The notes beneath the pieces are model-generated. The model saw only the letters and a program-made list of their open reading frames with translations, had not been told where the DNA came from and searched no databases. Shown one piece after another: positions 8,877 through 16,338 of a DNA stretch of 37,856 bases. A program made the position numbers and the translations under genes. Origin of the DNA: Thermobacillus sp. ZCTH02-B1 (GTDB lineage: Bacteria > Bacillota > Bacilli > Paenibacillales > Paenibacillaceae); contig NZ_LZRU01000002.1 in assembly GCF_002159085.1 (NCBI RefSeq), positions 1-37,856 of the forward strand, given 5' to 3'. Each line of letters starts with the position of its first letter. Position 1 is the stretch's first letter.

Positions 8877-9827
8877 TTATTCCCGTGACGTGTCGAGGCC
8901 GATCATTCCGGTCCGGCCGTCCCAGGTCACGCCGATGCCGAGCGCCTGCGCGATATCGCGGAGCCTGAAATAGTTGTTGCCGCCGATCGTGTACGCCGTC
9001 AGCCGGACCTCGCGCCCGTCCACATAGATGGTCGCGCGGGACGGCACGGCGCTTGCGGCCTTCCCGCCTTCCGTCACGCGCAGCTCCCCGCCGACCGGCG
9101 TGTACGCGGCGCCCGGGATCAGATGGATGGCCCTCCGCTTGCCGTCCCAGACGACACCGAAGGACTTTCCGGAACCGTCCAGCGCCATCGCGAGATCGCG
9201 CAGCTTCAGATAGGTGCTGCCGCCGATCGCGTAGGCGTCGAACGCGACGATCCGGCCGTCGACCGACACGCTGGCGCGGACCGGAACGGCCCGGACCGGC
9301 CCGGCTTCCGTACCTGCCTCGTCCCCCCTCGGGGCGTCTTCAAATGCAAAATAAATTTCGAAGAAATGCCACAGCATCTCCCCGCCCGCATCATACGAGA
9401 AGATGTCCGCGTGCAGCACCCGGCCGCGGAGCGACGTCTCCCAGGCCAGCCGGCTCACCCGGACCTCCGCCTTGCCGCCTTCGAGCCCGAGCCCCTTCCG
9501 TTCGAAGGCGTCACCGTCGTCACCGCCGATTCGAACGTCCAGGGTCCGGGCATCCGGATCCGCCACGAGCACCTCGAACAGGAGCACGTCGCCGCCGCCG
9601 GAGGGAGCCCCGAGCAGATGCACTTCGGCTTCGAACGCGGCGCCGTCGGCCGTCACCGTCCGGAATTCGCTTCCCGCATAGCCCGGAAAACGGATCCGGT
9701 AGCCCGACCGTTCGTCGGCCAGATAGAACGCGTCCGACCCGTCCGGCTTCCCGGCCGCCGGCTCCGCCGCCAGGGCCGCAGGCAGCGCGAGCACCCCGAT
9801 CAGCAGCAACACAACCAACCGCTTCAT
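8877..9827 (-). CDS. Secreted protein with two stalk (copper-amine-oxidase-N-like) domains
   Basis: 316 residues from the ATG at 9827, which follows GGAGAGGTG; an ATG five codons upstream lies before that ribosome site. A signal peptide is clear (KRLVVLLLIGVLALPAALAA). The middle region (about 30-190) is beta-rich and unassigned. The C-terminal half has two copies of the stalk domain common in Paenibacillaceae exported proteins: VSVDGRIVAFDAYAIGGSTY...KLRDLAMAL and IYVDGREVRLTAYTIGGNNY...RLRDIAQAL, each followed by a VxWDG strand. These domains are thought to be structural or wall-associated; no enzymatic residues are apparent. A perfect palindrome (arms GTTAAA/TTTAAC, 9880-9892) lies 53 bases upstream and may be promoter or operator sequence. 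Function unknown. Confidence 0.8.
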   Translation of the reverse strand: MKRLVVLLLIGVLALPAALAAEPAAGKPDGSDAFYLADERSGYRIRFPGYAGSEFRTVTADGAAFEAEVHLLGAPSGGGDVLLFEVLVADPDARTLDVRIGGDDGDAFERKGLGLEGGKAEVRVSRLAWETSLRGRVLHADIFSYDAGGEMLWHFFEIYFAFEDAPRGDEAGTEAGPVRAVPVRASVSVDGRIVAFDAYAIGGSTYLKLRDLAMALDGSGKSFGVVWDGKRRAIHLIPGAAYTPVGGELRVTEGGKAASAVPSRATIYVDGREVRLTAYTIGGNNYFRLRDIAQALGIGVTWDGRTGMIGLDTSRE

Positions 9828-9912
9828 CCGACACCTCTCCATCCGCGCACGCCACGGCGCATGCGCGATCCTTTTCGTCGTTAAATTTTAACACGGTGAA
9901 TCGTTCACGTCC

Positions 9913-10539
9913 TCAGATATCCCGGGATTCGTAAATCGCCATCGAGATGAGGAACGAGACGGCCGTCATGGCCGCTGCGCCGGTCAGCACGACGCCCAGC
10001 ACCGCCTCCGGACTTGCCTTCAGGAGCCAATCCGGGACGGACAGCTTCATCAGGGCGGCGACCAGCACGGCGATGCACGCCACCGCCAGCAGCATGAAGC
10101 GGCTTTTCTCCACGCCGAATTTGTAGATGAGCGGGATCATGACCGAGAGGAACAACAAGCCCGCCGCGAAGATGAACCCTCCCACGAGCGCGAGATCCCG
10201 CGGGTCGGCCGGCTCCCCTTTCAGCAGGCCGATGACCAGCGCCAGCCCGATGCCGATGACCGTACCCGCCGTGGTGGACGCGATGGACAGCACGTACTTG
10301 CCCGCCACGATCTCCCGCCCGGAGACGGGCAGCGTCCGGGCGAACAGTTCCCACTTCGCCTGGTGGTCGTACGCGAAGGACGTGACGGGCAGCATCGCGA
10401 ACTGCATCGCAATCATGGCCGACACGAAGGCCGGATTGTCGAGGTACCAGGACATCCCCGCCAATATCGCGATGGCCAGCGCGATCAATTTCAGATATCG
10501 GCGCAGCGTCAGCAGATCCTTCAGGATGAATCCCGTCAT
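9913..10539 (-). CDS. ABC-2 type transporter permease
   Basis: 208-residue membrane subunit with about six helices. Hallmarks are MTGFILKDLLTLRRYLK at the start, a cytoplasmic WELFARTLPVSGREIVAGKY segment typical of ABC-2 permeases, and a short charged C-terminus (YESRDI). Its ATG overlaps the stop of the ATPase gene by four bases (ATGA), so the two are coupled and form one exporter. The regulator-ATPase-permease order matches YtrA/BcrA-like loci, which often respond to cell-wall-active peptides; the substrate cannot be read from sequence. Confidence 0.88.
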   Translation of the reverse strand: MTGFILKDLLTLRRYLKLIALAIAILAGMSWYLDNPAFVSAMIAMQFAMLPVTSFAYDHQAKWELFARTLPVSGREIVAGKYVLSIASTTAGTVIGIGLALVIGLLKGEPADPRDLALVGGFIFAAGLLFLSVMIPLIYKFGVEKSRFMLLAVACIAVLVAALMKLSVPDWLLKASPEAVLGVVLTGAAAMTAVSFLISMAIYESRDI

Positions 10540-11393
10540 GCTTTCCCACCCCTCGCGTAATACAGCATGATGTCCTCGATGGCCGCGGGATCGATCGTCA
10601 AATGCGGATATTTGCGCCGCATGGCCTGCCGGTCCGCAACGAGCATTTCACAACCGAAACCGTACCGCCGCACCCCCACGTAGTCCGCCGCATCCACCCT
10701 CGGAAACTCGTCCAGCCCGCATTTCATGATCCCGTATTGCTCGAGCAGTTCGTCCTTCGGACGGCTGAGGATGATCCGGCCTTCATGGATGAACACGATG
10801 TAGTCGGCGATTTTCTCGAGATCGGTCGTGATGTGGGTGGAGAACAGGATCGCATGCTCCTCGTCCTGGATGAAGTCGAGGAACACGTCCAGCATCTCGC
10901 TCCGCACGACGGGGTCGAGACCGCCGGTCGGCTCGTCCAGGATGAGCAGCTTCGGATGATGGGACAGCGCCGCGGCGATGACGAGCTTCATGCGCATGCC
11001 CCTGGAGAGATCCTTGATCCGCTTGTCCGCGGGCAAACCGAACCGGTCCAGAAAACGCCGGAACAGCGCGTCGTCCCAGCGGGTGTACAGGCGGCGCATC
11101 ACGAGGGCGACATCCTTCGCGGCGAATGCTTCATGGAAGAAGCTGTCCTCCGTCACCACGGCCATGTCCTGTTTGAGCGCCTTGCCGTGCCGCGCGAAGT
11201 CCCGGCCGAAAATCTCGACCTTCCCGCCGTCCGGGCGGATCGCCCCGACAATCGCCTTGATCGTCGTCGTTTTGCCCGCGCCGTTCCCGCCGATGAAGCC
11301 GACGATGCTCCCCTTCGGCACTTCCAGGCTGACGTCCTTCAGCTCGAAACCGGGGTAGCGTTTGCGCAATCCTTCCGCTCTGATCGCCGTCAT
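10536..11393 (-). CDS. ABC transporter ATP-binding protein (YtrB/BcrA type)
   Basis: 285-residue ATPase. Walker A is [12 protein letters not shown], the signature region LSRGMRMK replaces the usual LSGGQ, Walker B is LLILDEPTGGLDP and the H-loop is FSTHIT. The LSRGM variant is common in this subfamily. The ATG at 11393 shares a base with the regulator's TGA stop; a GTG codon directly before it is an alternative. It energises the permease encoded downstream. Confidence 0.93.
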   Translation of the reverse strand: MTAIRAEGLRKRYPGFELKDVSLEVPKGSIVGFIGGNGAGKTTTIKAIVGAIRPDGGKVEIFGRDFARHGKALKQDMAVVTEDSFFHEAFAAKDVALVMRRLYTRWDDALFRRFLDRFGLPADKRIKDLSRGMRMKLVIAAALSHHPKLLILDEPTGGLDPVVRSEMLDVFLDFIQDEEHAILFSTHITTDLEKIADYIVFIHEGRIILSRPKDELLEQYGIMKCGLDEFPRVDAADYVGVRRYGFGCEMLVADRQAMRRKYPHLTIDPAAIEDIMLYYARGGKA

Positions 11394-11770
11394 CACGATT
11401 CCTCCTCGTACAGCAGCTTCAAGATTTCCGTCAGTTCATCCAGCGTGATGCCGCTCCGCTTCGCGATGTCGACGGCCTCCGCCAGCCGGACCTCCGCCGC
11501 CTTGAGCTGCTCCTCGCGAATCAGCGCAAGGTTCCGCTCGGCCACGAAGCTCCCCTTGCCCGGAACCGTCTCGATGAACCCGTCGCGCTCCAGGTCCTCG
11601 TACGCCCGCTTCGTCGTGATGACGCTCACCCGGAGCTCCTTCGCCAGGTGGCGGATCGACGGGAGCGGCTCTCCCGGCGCCAGCTTGCCGCCCATGATCA
11701 TCGCCTTGAGCTGCGAGGTGATCTGCTCGTAGATCGGCTTGTCACTGCTGTTGCTGATCAGAATGTCCAT
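11393..11770 (-). CDS. GntR-family regulator, YtrA subfamily
   Basis: 125-residue repressor-like protein with an N-terminal winged helix (IYEQITSQLKAMIMGGKL, PSIRHLAKELRVSVITTKRAYEDLERDG) and a short C-terminal helical dimerisation tail (about residues 75-125), the small form typical of YtrA. It heads the operon with the downstream ATPase and permease. A perfect 13-bp inverted repeat 25 bases upstream of its start is the likely autoregulatory site. The inducer is unknown; relatives respond to cell-envelope antibiotics. Confidence 0.92.
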   Translation of the reverse strand: MDILISNSSDKPIYEQITSQLKAMIMGGKLAPGEPLPSIRHLAKELRVSVITTKRAYEDLERDGFIETVPGKGSFVAERNLALIREEQLKAAEVRLAEAVDIAKRSGITLDELTEILKLLYEEES

Positions 11771-11794
11771 CGGCCCACTCCGTACATAACGTGC

Positions 11795-11823
11795 ATACTG
11801 TATATATTCGATATATACAGTAT
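11795..11823. promoter_or_regulatory. Perfect inverted repeat, probable YtrA-type operator
   Basis: Arms ATACTGTATATAT (11795-11807) and ATATATACAGTAT (11811-11823) are exact reverse complements around TCG. The site overlaps the proposed -10 and transcription start of the GntR-family operon, the usual place for a repressor site. Confidence 0.8.
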
Positions 11824-11847
11824 TTCATAAAAAGTTTCATTCGTCAA
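11819..11847 (-). promoter_or_regulatory. Promoter of the GntR/ABC operon
   Basis: Minus strand TTGACG (11842-11847), 17-base spacer, AATACT (11819-11824). The -10 merges with the inverted repeat, so operator binding would block RNA polymerase. Confidence 0.55.
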
Positions 11848-11857
11848 TCGCATAATT

Positions 11858-11899
11858 GTTGACATATCAACCATAAACGCGTATAGTTGACTTATCAAC
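11858..11899 (+). promoter_or_regulatory. Twin MarR-type operators flanking the marR promoter
   Basis: Two near-identical palindromes, GTTGACATATCAAC (11858-11871) and GTTGACTTATCAAC (11886-11899), each with GTTGA/TCAAC arms, sit 28 bp apart centre to centre. Both are followed by CAT. The first covers the -35 and the second starts in the -10, which fits autorepression by the adjacent MarR protein. Confidence 0.8.
11859..11887 (+). promoter_or_regulatory. Strong sigma-A promoter for marR-MFS operon
   Basis: TTGACA (11859-11864), exactly 17 bases, then TATAGT (11882-11887). This is a near-consensus promoter about 40 bases before the MarR-type start codon. Confidence 0.85.
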
Positions 11900-11924
11900 C
11901 ATTCCCGCGGAGGAGGCGAACAGG

Positions 11925-12419
11925 ATGAACGGCAGCCACGGCGAGCGCAGGGAAAGCGTGGCGAAGTGGATCTCGGTGCTGCATCGCCAGTTCCAGATGT
12001 ATCTCAACCGGGAGCTGAAACCGTACGGCATTCGCTCGTCGGAGTACATCTATCTCGTGAATTTGTACGAGCGGGACGGCGTCTCCCAGGAGGCGCTGTC
12101 ACGGAACCTCCACATCAACAAGGCCGCGACGGCGCGGGCGATCGCCCGGCTCGAGAAGCTCGGGCTCGTGCGGCGGACGCGCGACGAGGGAGACGCCCGG
12201 GCCTATGTCGTCACGCTGACGGCGGAGGGGCTCAGGCTGAAGGACGTCATTCAGGAGAAACTTCGGCGCTGGAGAGAGACGCTCGAGGAGGGGCTTACCG
12301 AGGAGGAGTGCGAGTTCATGCTGCGCGCGATCAAGCGCATGTCGGCCAACGCGCTGGCGCTGGTCGAAGCGGCGAGGGATGACCCCGATAACGAAGGAGG
12401 CGCGTTCGATGATGACTGA
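11925..12419 (+). CDS. MarR-family transcriptional regulator
   Basis: 164 residues from the ATG at 11925 after GGAGGAGG. The winged-helix core is visible: helix-turn-helix VSQEALSRNLHINKAATARAIARLEKLGLV, then the wing RRTRDEGDARAYVVTLTAEG, flanked by helices that form the dimer. The C-terminus is acidic. It lies upstream of, and overlaps by 11 bases, the MFS exporter gene, the classic arrangement of a drug-responsive local repressor. Two palindromes around its promoter are the likely operators. Inducer unknown. Confidence 0.93.
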   Translation: MNGSHGERRESVAKWISVLHRQFQMYLNRELKPYGIRSSEYIYLVNLYERDGVSQEALSRNLHINKAATARAIARLEKLGLVRRTRDEGDARAYVVTLTAEGLRLKDVIQEKLRRWRETLEEGLTEEECEFMLRAIKRMSANALALVEAARDDPDNEGGAFDDD

Positions 12420-14295
12420 CGGCGGACGGCGTGAGATGCGGAATGCGCGCGAGACGCAGGCGGAAGCGCATGCGGCGGCGGGCGCGGCGCAAGCGGAAAC
12501 GGGTGCCGGTCGGCAGGCGACAGCAAATGCGGACCGCACGGAAACGCATGCGAATCGGGATGCGGAACGGCGGGAACGGACCGGCATGAAGCTGATGCGG
12601 CTCATGATGATCGCGGCGGCGCTCTCGTTCATGAGCGTGCACCTGTTCAACATCGTCGTGCCGGAGATCAGCCGGCAGTTCGGGATCACGCTGGCGCAGG
12701 CGAGCTGGCTGTCCTCCGGGTACACGCTGATTTACGGTTTCGGCACCGTCGTCTGGGGCAAGCTCGCGGACCGTTACCGGCTCCGGCCGATCATCACGGC
12801 CGGGCTGCTCGTCTTCACGGCCGGCTCCCTGGCCGGTCTCCTGTCGCAGTCGTTCTGGACGGCGCTTGCCGGAAGGCTGCTGCAGGCGGCCGGCGCATCC
12901 GTCGTACCGGCAATGGCGATGATGCTGCCGATCCGGTATTTCGCCCCGGAGCGGCGCGGCTCGGCGATCAGCATGACCGCGGTCGGTCTCGCGATCGGCG
13001 GCGTGCTCGGCCCGGTCGTCGCGTCATTGCTGCTCTCCATCGCGGACTGGCGGTGGCTGTTCGTGCCGTCCCTGCTGATGTTGGCGCTGCTGCCGCCGTT
13101 TCGCAGGTTTCTGGCCGAAGGCGAACCCGCCGGCAGCGCCGGGTCCGCAAAACCGGACGCCTTCGGCGGCGGGCTGCTGTTTACGGCGACGGCAACGCTG
13201 CTGCTCGGGTTAACGTGGTGGAACGCGTGGCTCTTCGCGGCGTTCGCCGCCGCGCTGGGGCTGTTCATCCTTCATATCCGGCGCGCGCGGGAGCCGTTCG
13301 TGCGGCCGGACCTGTTCGGGAACCGGTTGTATCGGACCGGGCTCATCATGACGGCGCTGATCACCGCCGCCTCGAACGGCGTGTTCCTGCTCTCGCCGAT
13401 GCTGCTGTCGGACGTTTACGGCCTCGAATCCCGGTGGATCGGCTTTGCGCTCGTGCCCGCCGCGTTCGCTTCGGCCCTCCTGGGCCGGTTCGGCGGCAGG
13501 CTCGCGGACCGGAAGGGCAGCGCCGTCCTCTATGCGGCCGCCGCCGGGTTATTGATCGCCTGCTTCGCGCTGCTGGCGCTGCTCGCGGGGACGCTGCCCG
13601 TCCTGGCGATTCCGCTCATCCTTGTGCCCGGCAACGTCGGACAGACGTTCATGCAGGTCGCGATCACGAATTCCGTCTCGCGCACGTTGCCGAAGGCGGA
13701 GGCCGGCGTCGGCATGGGGTTGTTCTCGATGACGAATTTCCTGTCAACCTCGGCGGCGGCCGGCCTGTACGGCGCCGCCGTCGAAGCGGGCAGAAGCGGC
13801 GTCCTGCCCGGATGGCCCGGGCAGGCGCCGGACATCGGGGCTTTCGGTCTGATCTATGCGGCGCTGGCCGCGCTGCATCTTGCGCTGCTCGCGGTCTACC
13901 GGCTCCGCTTCGGCGCCGGCGCCGCGCATGACGAAAGGGGGGAGTCCAGGATGACGGAGGGCATCGGACGGCCGGACTGGTTGGAGGAAGTGAACCGATG
14001 GCCCGGCGTGACGACCGCGCCGCACCGGTTCGGCGGCACGGCATTCCTCGTGAACGGCAGGGAGATCGGCCACACCCACGGCTTGAAGCTCGTCGACATT
14101 CCGCTTTCCAAAGCGGCGCGCGACGAGGCGATCGCGCGGGGCAAGGCGTCCCCGCACCACATCCATCCGGCTTCGAACTGGGTGACGGTGCGGATCACCG
14201 ACAGCGCCTCGGCGGCGAACGCGCTCCAATTGCTGAGGCTCAATTACGAACGCCTCCTTGCCGCGCAGAACGGCGGGGCGCAGGATCGCGCGTAG
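12409..14295 (+). CDS. MFS drug:H+ antiporter (DHA2-like) fused to a C-terminal DUF5519 domain
   Basis: Starts at the ATG at 12409, eight bases after GAAGGAGG, overlapping marR (628 aa). A hydrophilic Ala/Glu-rich stretch of about 58 residues precedes the first helix at MKLMRLMM; an ATG at 12586 could be a secondary start. The transporter part (about 60-505) has roughly 14 helices, the motif A loop GKLADRYRLRPI, motif C-like AIGGVLGPV and a second motif-A-like GGRLADRKGS, as in tetracycline/multidrug exporters. After a short linker (HDERGESR) the frame runs on into a complete DUF5519 domain (the so-called luciferase family; GGTAFLVNGREIGHTHG, LVDIPL, SPHHIHPASNWVTVRI). The fusion point has its own ribosome site and ATG at 13951. 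The efflux role is family-level knowledge; the domain's role is unknown. Confidence 0.88.
   Translation: MMTDGGRREMRNARETQAEAHAAAGAAQAETGAGRQATANADRTETHANRDAERRERTGMKLMRLMMIAAALSFMSVHLFNIVVPEISRQFGITLAQASWLSSGYTLIYGFGTVVWGKLADRYRLRPIITAGLLVFTAGSLAGLLSQSFWTALAGRLLQAAGASVVPAMAMMLPIRYFAPERRGSAISMTAVGLAIGGVLGPVVASLLLSIADWRWLFVPSLLMLALLPPFRRFLAEGEPAGSAGSAKPDAFGGGLLFTATATLLLGLTWWNAWLFAAFAAALGLFILHIRRAREPFVRPDLFGNRLYRTGLIMTALITAASNGVFLLSPMLLSDVYGLESRWIGFALVPAAFASALLGRFGGRLADRKGSAVLYAAAAGLLIACFALLALLAGTLPVLAIPLILVPGNVGQTFMQVAITNSVSRTLPKAEAGVGMGLFSMTNFLSTSAAAGLYGAAVEAGRSGVLPGWPGQAPDIGAFGLIYAALAALHLALLAVYRLRFGAGAAHDERGESRMTEGIGRPDWLEEVNRWPGVTTAPHRFGGTAFLVNGREIGHTHGLKLVDIPLSKAARDEAIARGKASPHHIHPASNWVTVRITDSASAANALQLLRLNYERLLAAQNGGAQDRA
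13934..13953 (+). promoter_or_regulatory. Internal ribosome binding site and in-frame ATG at the fusion joint
   Basis: AAAGGGGGGAG (13934-13944) is followed six bases later by an in-frame ATG (13951). Initiation here would give a free 114-residue DUF5519 protein. It looks like the former start of a separate gene whose upstream stop codon was lost. Confidence 0.55.
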
Positions 14296-14314
14296 CCCGC
14301 CGTCCGTCCATCAC

Positions 14315-14339
14315 GGCCCGGCCTTCGACAGGCCGGGCC
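14315..14339. terminator. Bidirectional terminator between convergent genes
   Basis: Perfect ten-base arms GGCCCGGCCT and AGGCCGGGCC around TCGAC, followed on the plus strand by TTCCTT. It lies between the stop codons of the MFS fusion and the sensor kinase. Confidence 0.75.
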
Positions 14340-14344
14340 TTCCT

Positions 14345-15424
14345 TCATGACCCGCCCTCCGTTCCCGGCGCGCTTCGTTCCAGCGGAAGCCGCACCGTGA
14401 ACGCGGCACCCTTGCCCAACCTGCTCTGCACCGTGATCGAACCGCGGTGCAGATCGACGATCTTCTTCGCGATCGCGAGCCCGAGGCCGCTGCCGCCGGC
14501 TTCGCGGTTCCGCGACCGGTCGGCCTTGTGGAAACGCTCGAAAATGCGCGGCAGATCCTCCTCCCCGATCCCGACGCCGGTGTCGGAGACGACGACTTCC
14601 GCCTGCCCGTCCTTGAGCCGCAGCCGCACGCCGATCGTGCCGCCGCCCGGCGTAAATTTGATGCTGTTGTGCAGGAGATTGGCCCACACCTGGCTCATCA
14701 GGTCGGGGTCGGCGACGATCTCGACCGGCTCCAGTTCCACGTCCAGGTCGATCCCCTTCTCCAGCCATTGCGGCTCGCAGGCCAGCACGGCTTCCCGAAG
14801 CTGCCGGTCCAGCCGGTACCGCCTCGGCTCGAACGGCGGATGGTCCGACTCGAGGACCGCCAGCTTCAGCAGGTTGTCGCTCAGTCTGGACAGCCGCACG
14901 CACTCGGTCTCGATGATGCCGAGATAGCGGTCGCGCTCCTCCTCGCTCAGTCCCCCGCCGCGCAGGGCGCGCGCGAAGCCGGCGATCGACGCGAGCGGAG
15001 AGCGGATTTCATGCGAGACGTTCGAGACGAATTCCTGCCGCATCTTCTCCAGGGCGCCGAGACGCGCGGCCATGTCGTTGAACGACCGGGCGAACGCGCC
15101 GAACGGCCCCCCCGCTTCCGCCGCCGCATCCAGACTCACGCCGAAATCGCCCCGCGAGAGCCTCCCCATCGCGTCGAGCACGGAACGGAACCTGGCGGTG
15201 TGTCCGGGATACGCGTACAGGGCAAGGATCGCCAGCACGCCGCAGAACAGCAGCATGCCCGCCGTGGACGCCGCCAGCAGCCGGAGAAGTTCTGCCATCG
15301 ATACGCCGTCCCGGCCCTCCGCCCGGGCGATGAGAAAGCCGGCGGCGGCCCAGCAGACGTTCAGGGTCAGGAGGACCGGCAGCGCCAGCCCCAGCGCGTG
15401 CAACGCCTTCCGGGCGAGTTTCAC
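14345..15424 (-). CDS. Sensor histidine kinase (EnvZ/PhoR-like, HisKA type)
   Basis: Inner-membrane sensor of a two-component system. From the GTG at 15424 (nine bases after GGAGGT, overlapping the regulator stop as GTGA) it is 359 residues; a GTG at 15433 is possible but sits on the ribosome site. Two N-terminal helices (about 10-30 and 45-70) enclose only a short extracellular loop, so it probably senses within the membrane or via a partner. HAMP follows, then HisKA with H138 in NVSHEIRSPLAS. The ATPase has N box LLHNSIKFTP, DTGVGIGEEDL, RIFERFHKADRSR and GSGLGLAIAKKI. Short loops like this are seen in kinases linked to ABC exporters; here a DrrAB-like exporter is divergent from the pair. 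Confidence 0.93.
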   Translation of the reverse strand: MKLARKALHALGLALPVLLTLNVCWAAAGFLIARAEGRDGVSMAELLRLLAASTAGMLLFCGVLAILALYAYPGHTARFRSVLDAMGRLSRGDFGVSLDAAAEAGGPFGAFARSFNDMAARLGALEKMRQEFVSNVSHEIRSPLASIAGFARALRGGGLSEEERDRYLGIIETECVRLSRLSDNLLKLAVLESDHPPFEPRRYRLDRQLREAVLACEPQWLEKGIDLDVELEPVEIVADPDLMSQVWANLLHNSIKFTPGGGTIGVRLRLKDGQAEVVVSDTGVGIGEEDLPRIFERFHKADRSRNREAGGSGLGLAIAKKIVDLHRGSITVQSRLGKGAAFTVRLPLERSAPGTEGGS

Positions 15425-16098
15425 TTCGGGCACACCTCCAGCCGGTAGCCGAGCCCGCGGACCGTCGCGATCCGGAAGCCGTGCCGGCCTTCCGGAAACC
15501 GTTCGCGCAACCTGCCCACGTGCACATCGACCGTCCGCTCGTTTCCTTCGTAATCGAAGCCCCAGATCTCCTCGATCAGCTGCTCGCGCGTGATCGTTTT
15601 GCCCGGATAGCTGGCCAGCTTGAACAGCAGCTCGAATTCCTTGCGCGGAATGGACGTGCTCCTGCCGCCGACGATCACCTCATACGTCTTCGCGTCGAGC
15701 GTCACGTCGCCGATCTGCACCGTCCGGGACGCGGCGATCCGGTACCGCCTCAGCAGCGCTTTCACCCTGGCGACCAGTTCGGCAGGTTCGAACGGCTTGA
15801 CGAGGTAGTCGTCCGCGCCGAGACGGAATCCTTCCAGTTTGTCCCTCGTCTCTCCCTTTGCCGTCAGCATGAGCAGCGGCACGTCGCCATGCTCCCGGAG
15901 CTCGCGGCACAGCTCCCATCCGTCCATGTTCGGCATCATGAGGTCGAGGATGACGAGGTCCGCCTTGACCGACCGCAGGACGTCCAGCGCCTCCGAGCCG
16001 TCGGCCGCCTCGTGCACCGCGAACCCTTCCTGCCGGAGAAAATGACGGACCAGCTCGCGCATGTGCGGATCGTCGTCGACCACCAAAAGGTTGACCAC
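15421..16098 (-). CDS. OmpR-family response regulator
   Basis: Receiver plus winged-helix regulator of the adjacent kinase. I start it at the GTG at 16098 (MVNLLVVDDDP, 225 aa), five bases after AAGGGGTGG; longer frames upstream begin before this site. Phosphoacceptor is D52 in VILDLMMP, with the acidic DDD near residue 8, the switch Thr in MLTAKG and the Lys in LVKPFEP. The C-terminal Trans_reg_C domain reads RKEFELLFKLASYPGKTITREQL and ends GNERTVDVHVGRLRERF...VRGLGYRLE. Overlaps the kinase gene by four bases. A matched pair of 18-bp elements upstream is its probable binding site. Confidence 0.94.
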   Translation of the reverse strand: MVNLLVVDDDPHMRELVRHFLRQEGFAVHEAADGSEALDVLRSVKADLVILDLMMPNMDGWELCRELREHGDVPLLMLTAKGETRDKLEGFRLGADDYLVKPFEPAELVARVKALLRRYRIAASRTVQIGDVTLDAKTYEVIVGGRSTSIPRKEFELLFKLASYPGKTITREQLIEEIWGFDYEGNERTVDVHVGRLRERFPEGRHGFRIATVRGLGYRLEVCPK

Positions 16099-16165
16099 GT
16101 TCGCCACCCCTTCTTCCGGAATCCGATTGTCCGAAGCTTCCGCAGGGACCAGCATACCGCGCCAT

Positions 16166-16183
16166 TGTGAATGGAATATAAAC
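16166..16183 (-). promoter_or_regulatory. 18-bp element, copy facing the response regulator gene
   Basis: On the minus strand it reads GTTTATATTCCATTCACA, 16 of 18 identical to the element at 16266-16283 in the opposite orientation. It ends 67 bases before the regulator's start. Probable binding site for the OmpR-type regulator. Confidence 0.65.
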
Positions 16184-16265
16184 AGGCCAGGCCGAACGGG
16201 CGCGGTCGGAACGGAATGGTTCTGTCTCCATGGTCCGGCCGGCCGCCGGAAATGTCAACGCATCC

Positions 16266-16283
16266 GTTTATATTCAGTTCACA
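16266..16283 (+). promoter_or_regulatory. 18-bp element, copy facing the ABC exporter operon
   Basis: Reads GTTTATATTCAGTTCACA and ends 55 bases before the ABC ATPase start. No good -35/-10 pair follows it, as expected of an activator-dependent promoter. Together with its partner it makes a near-symmetrical divergent control region. Confidence 0.65.
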
Positions 16284-16338
16284 CAGCCGCCTTACCTTTA
16301 GACCATAACACGCAACGCCGTTGAAAGGAGGAACGGTC

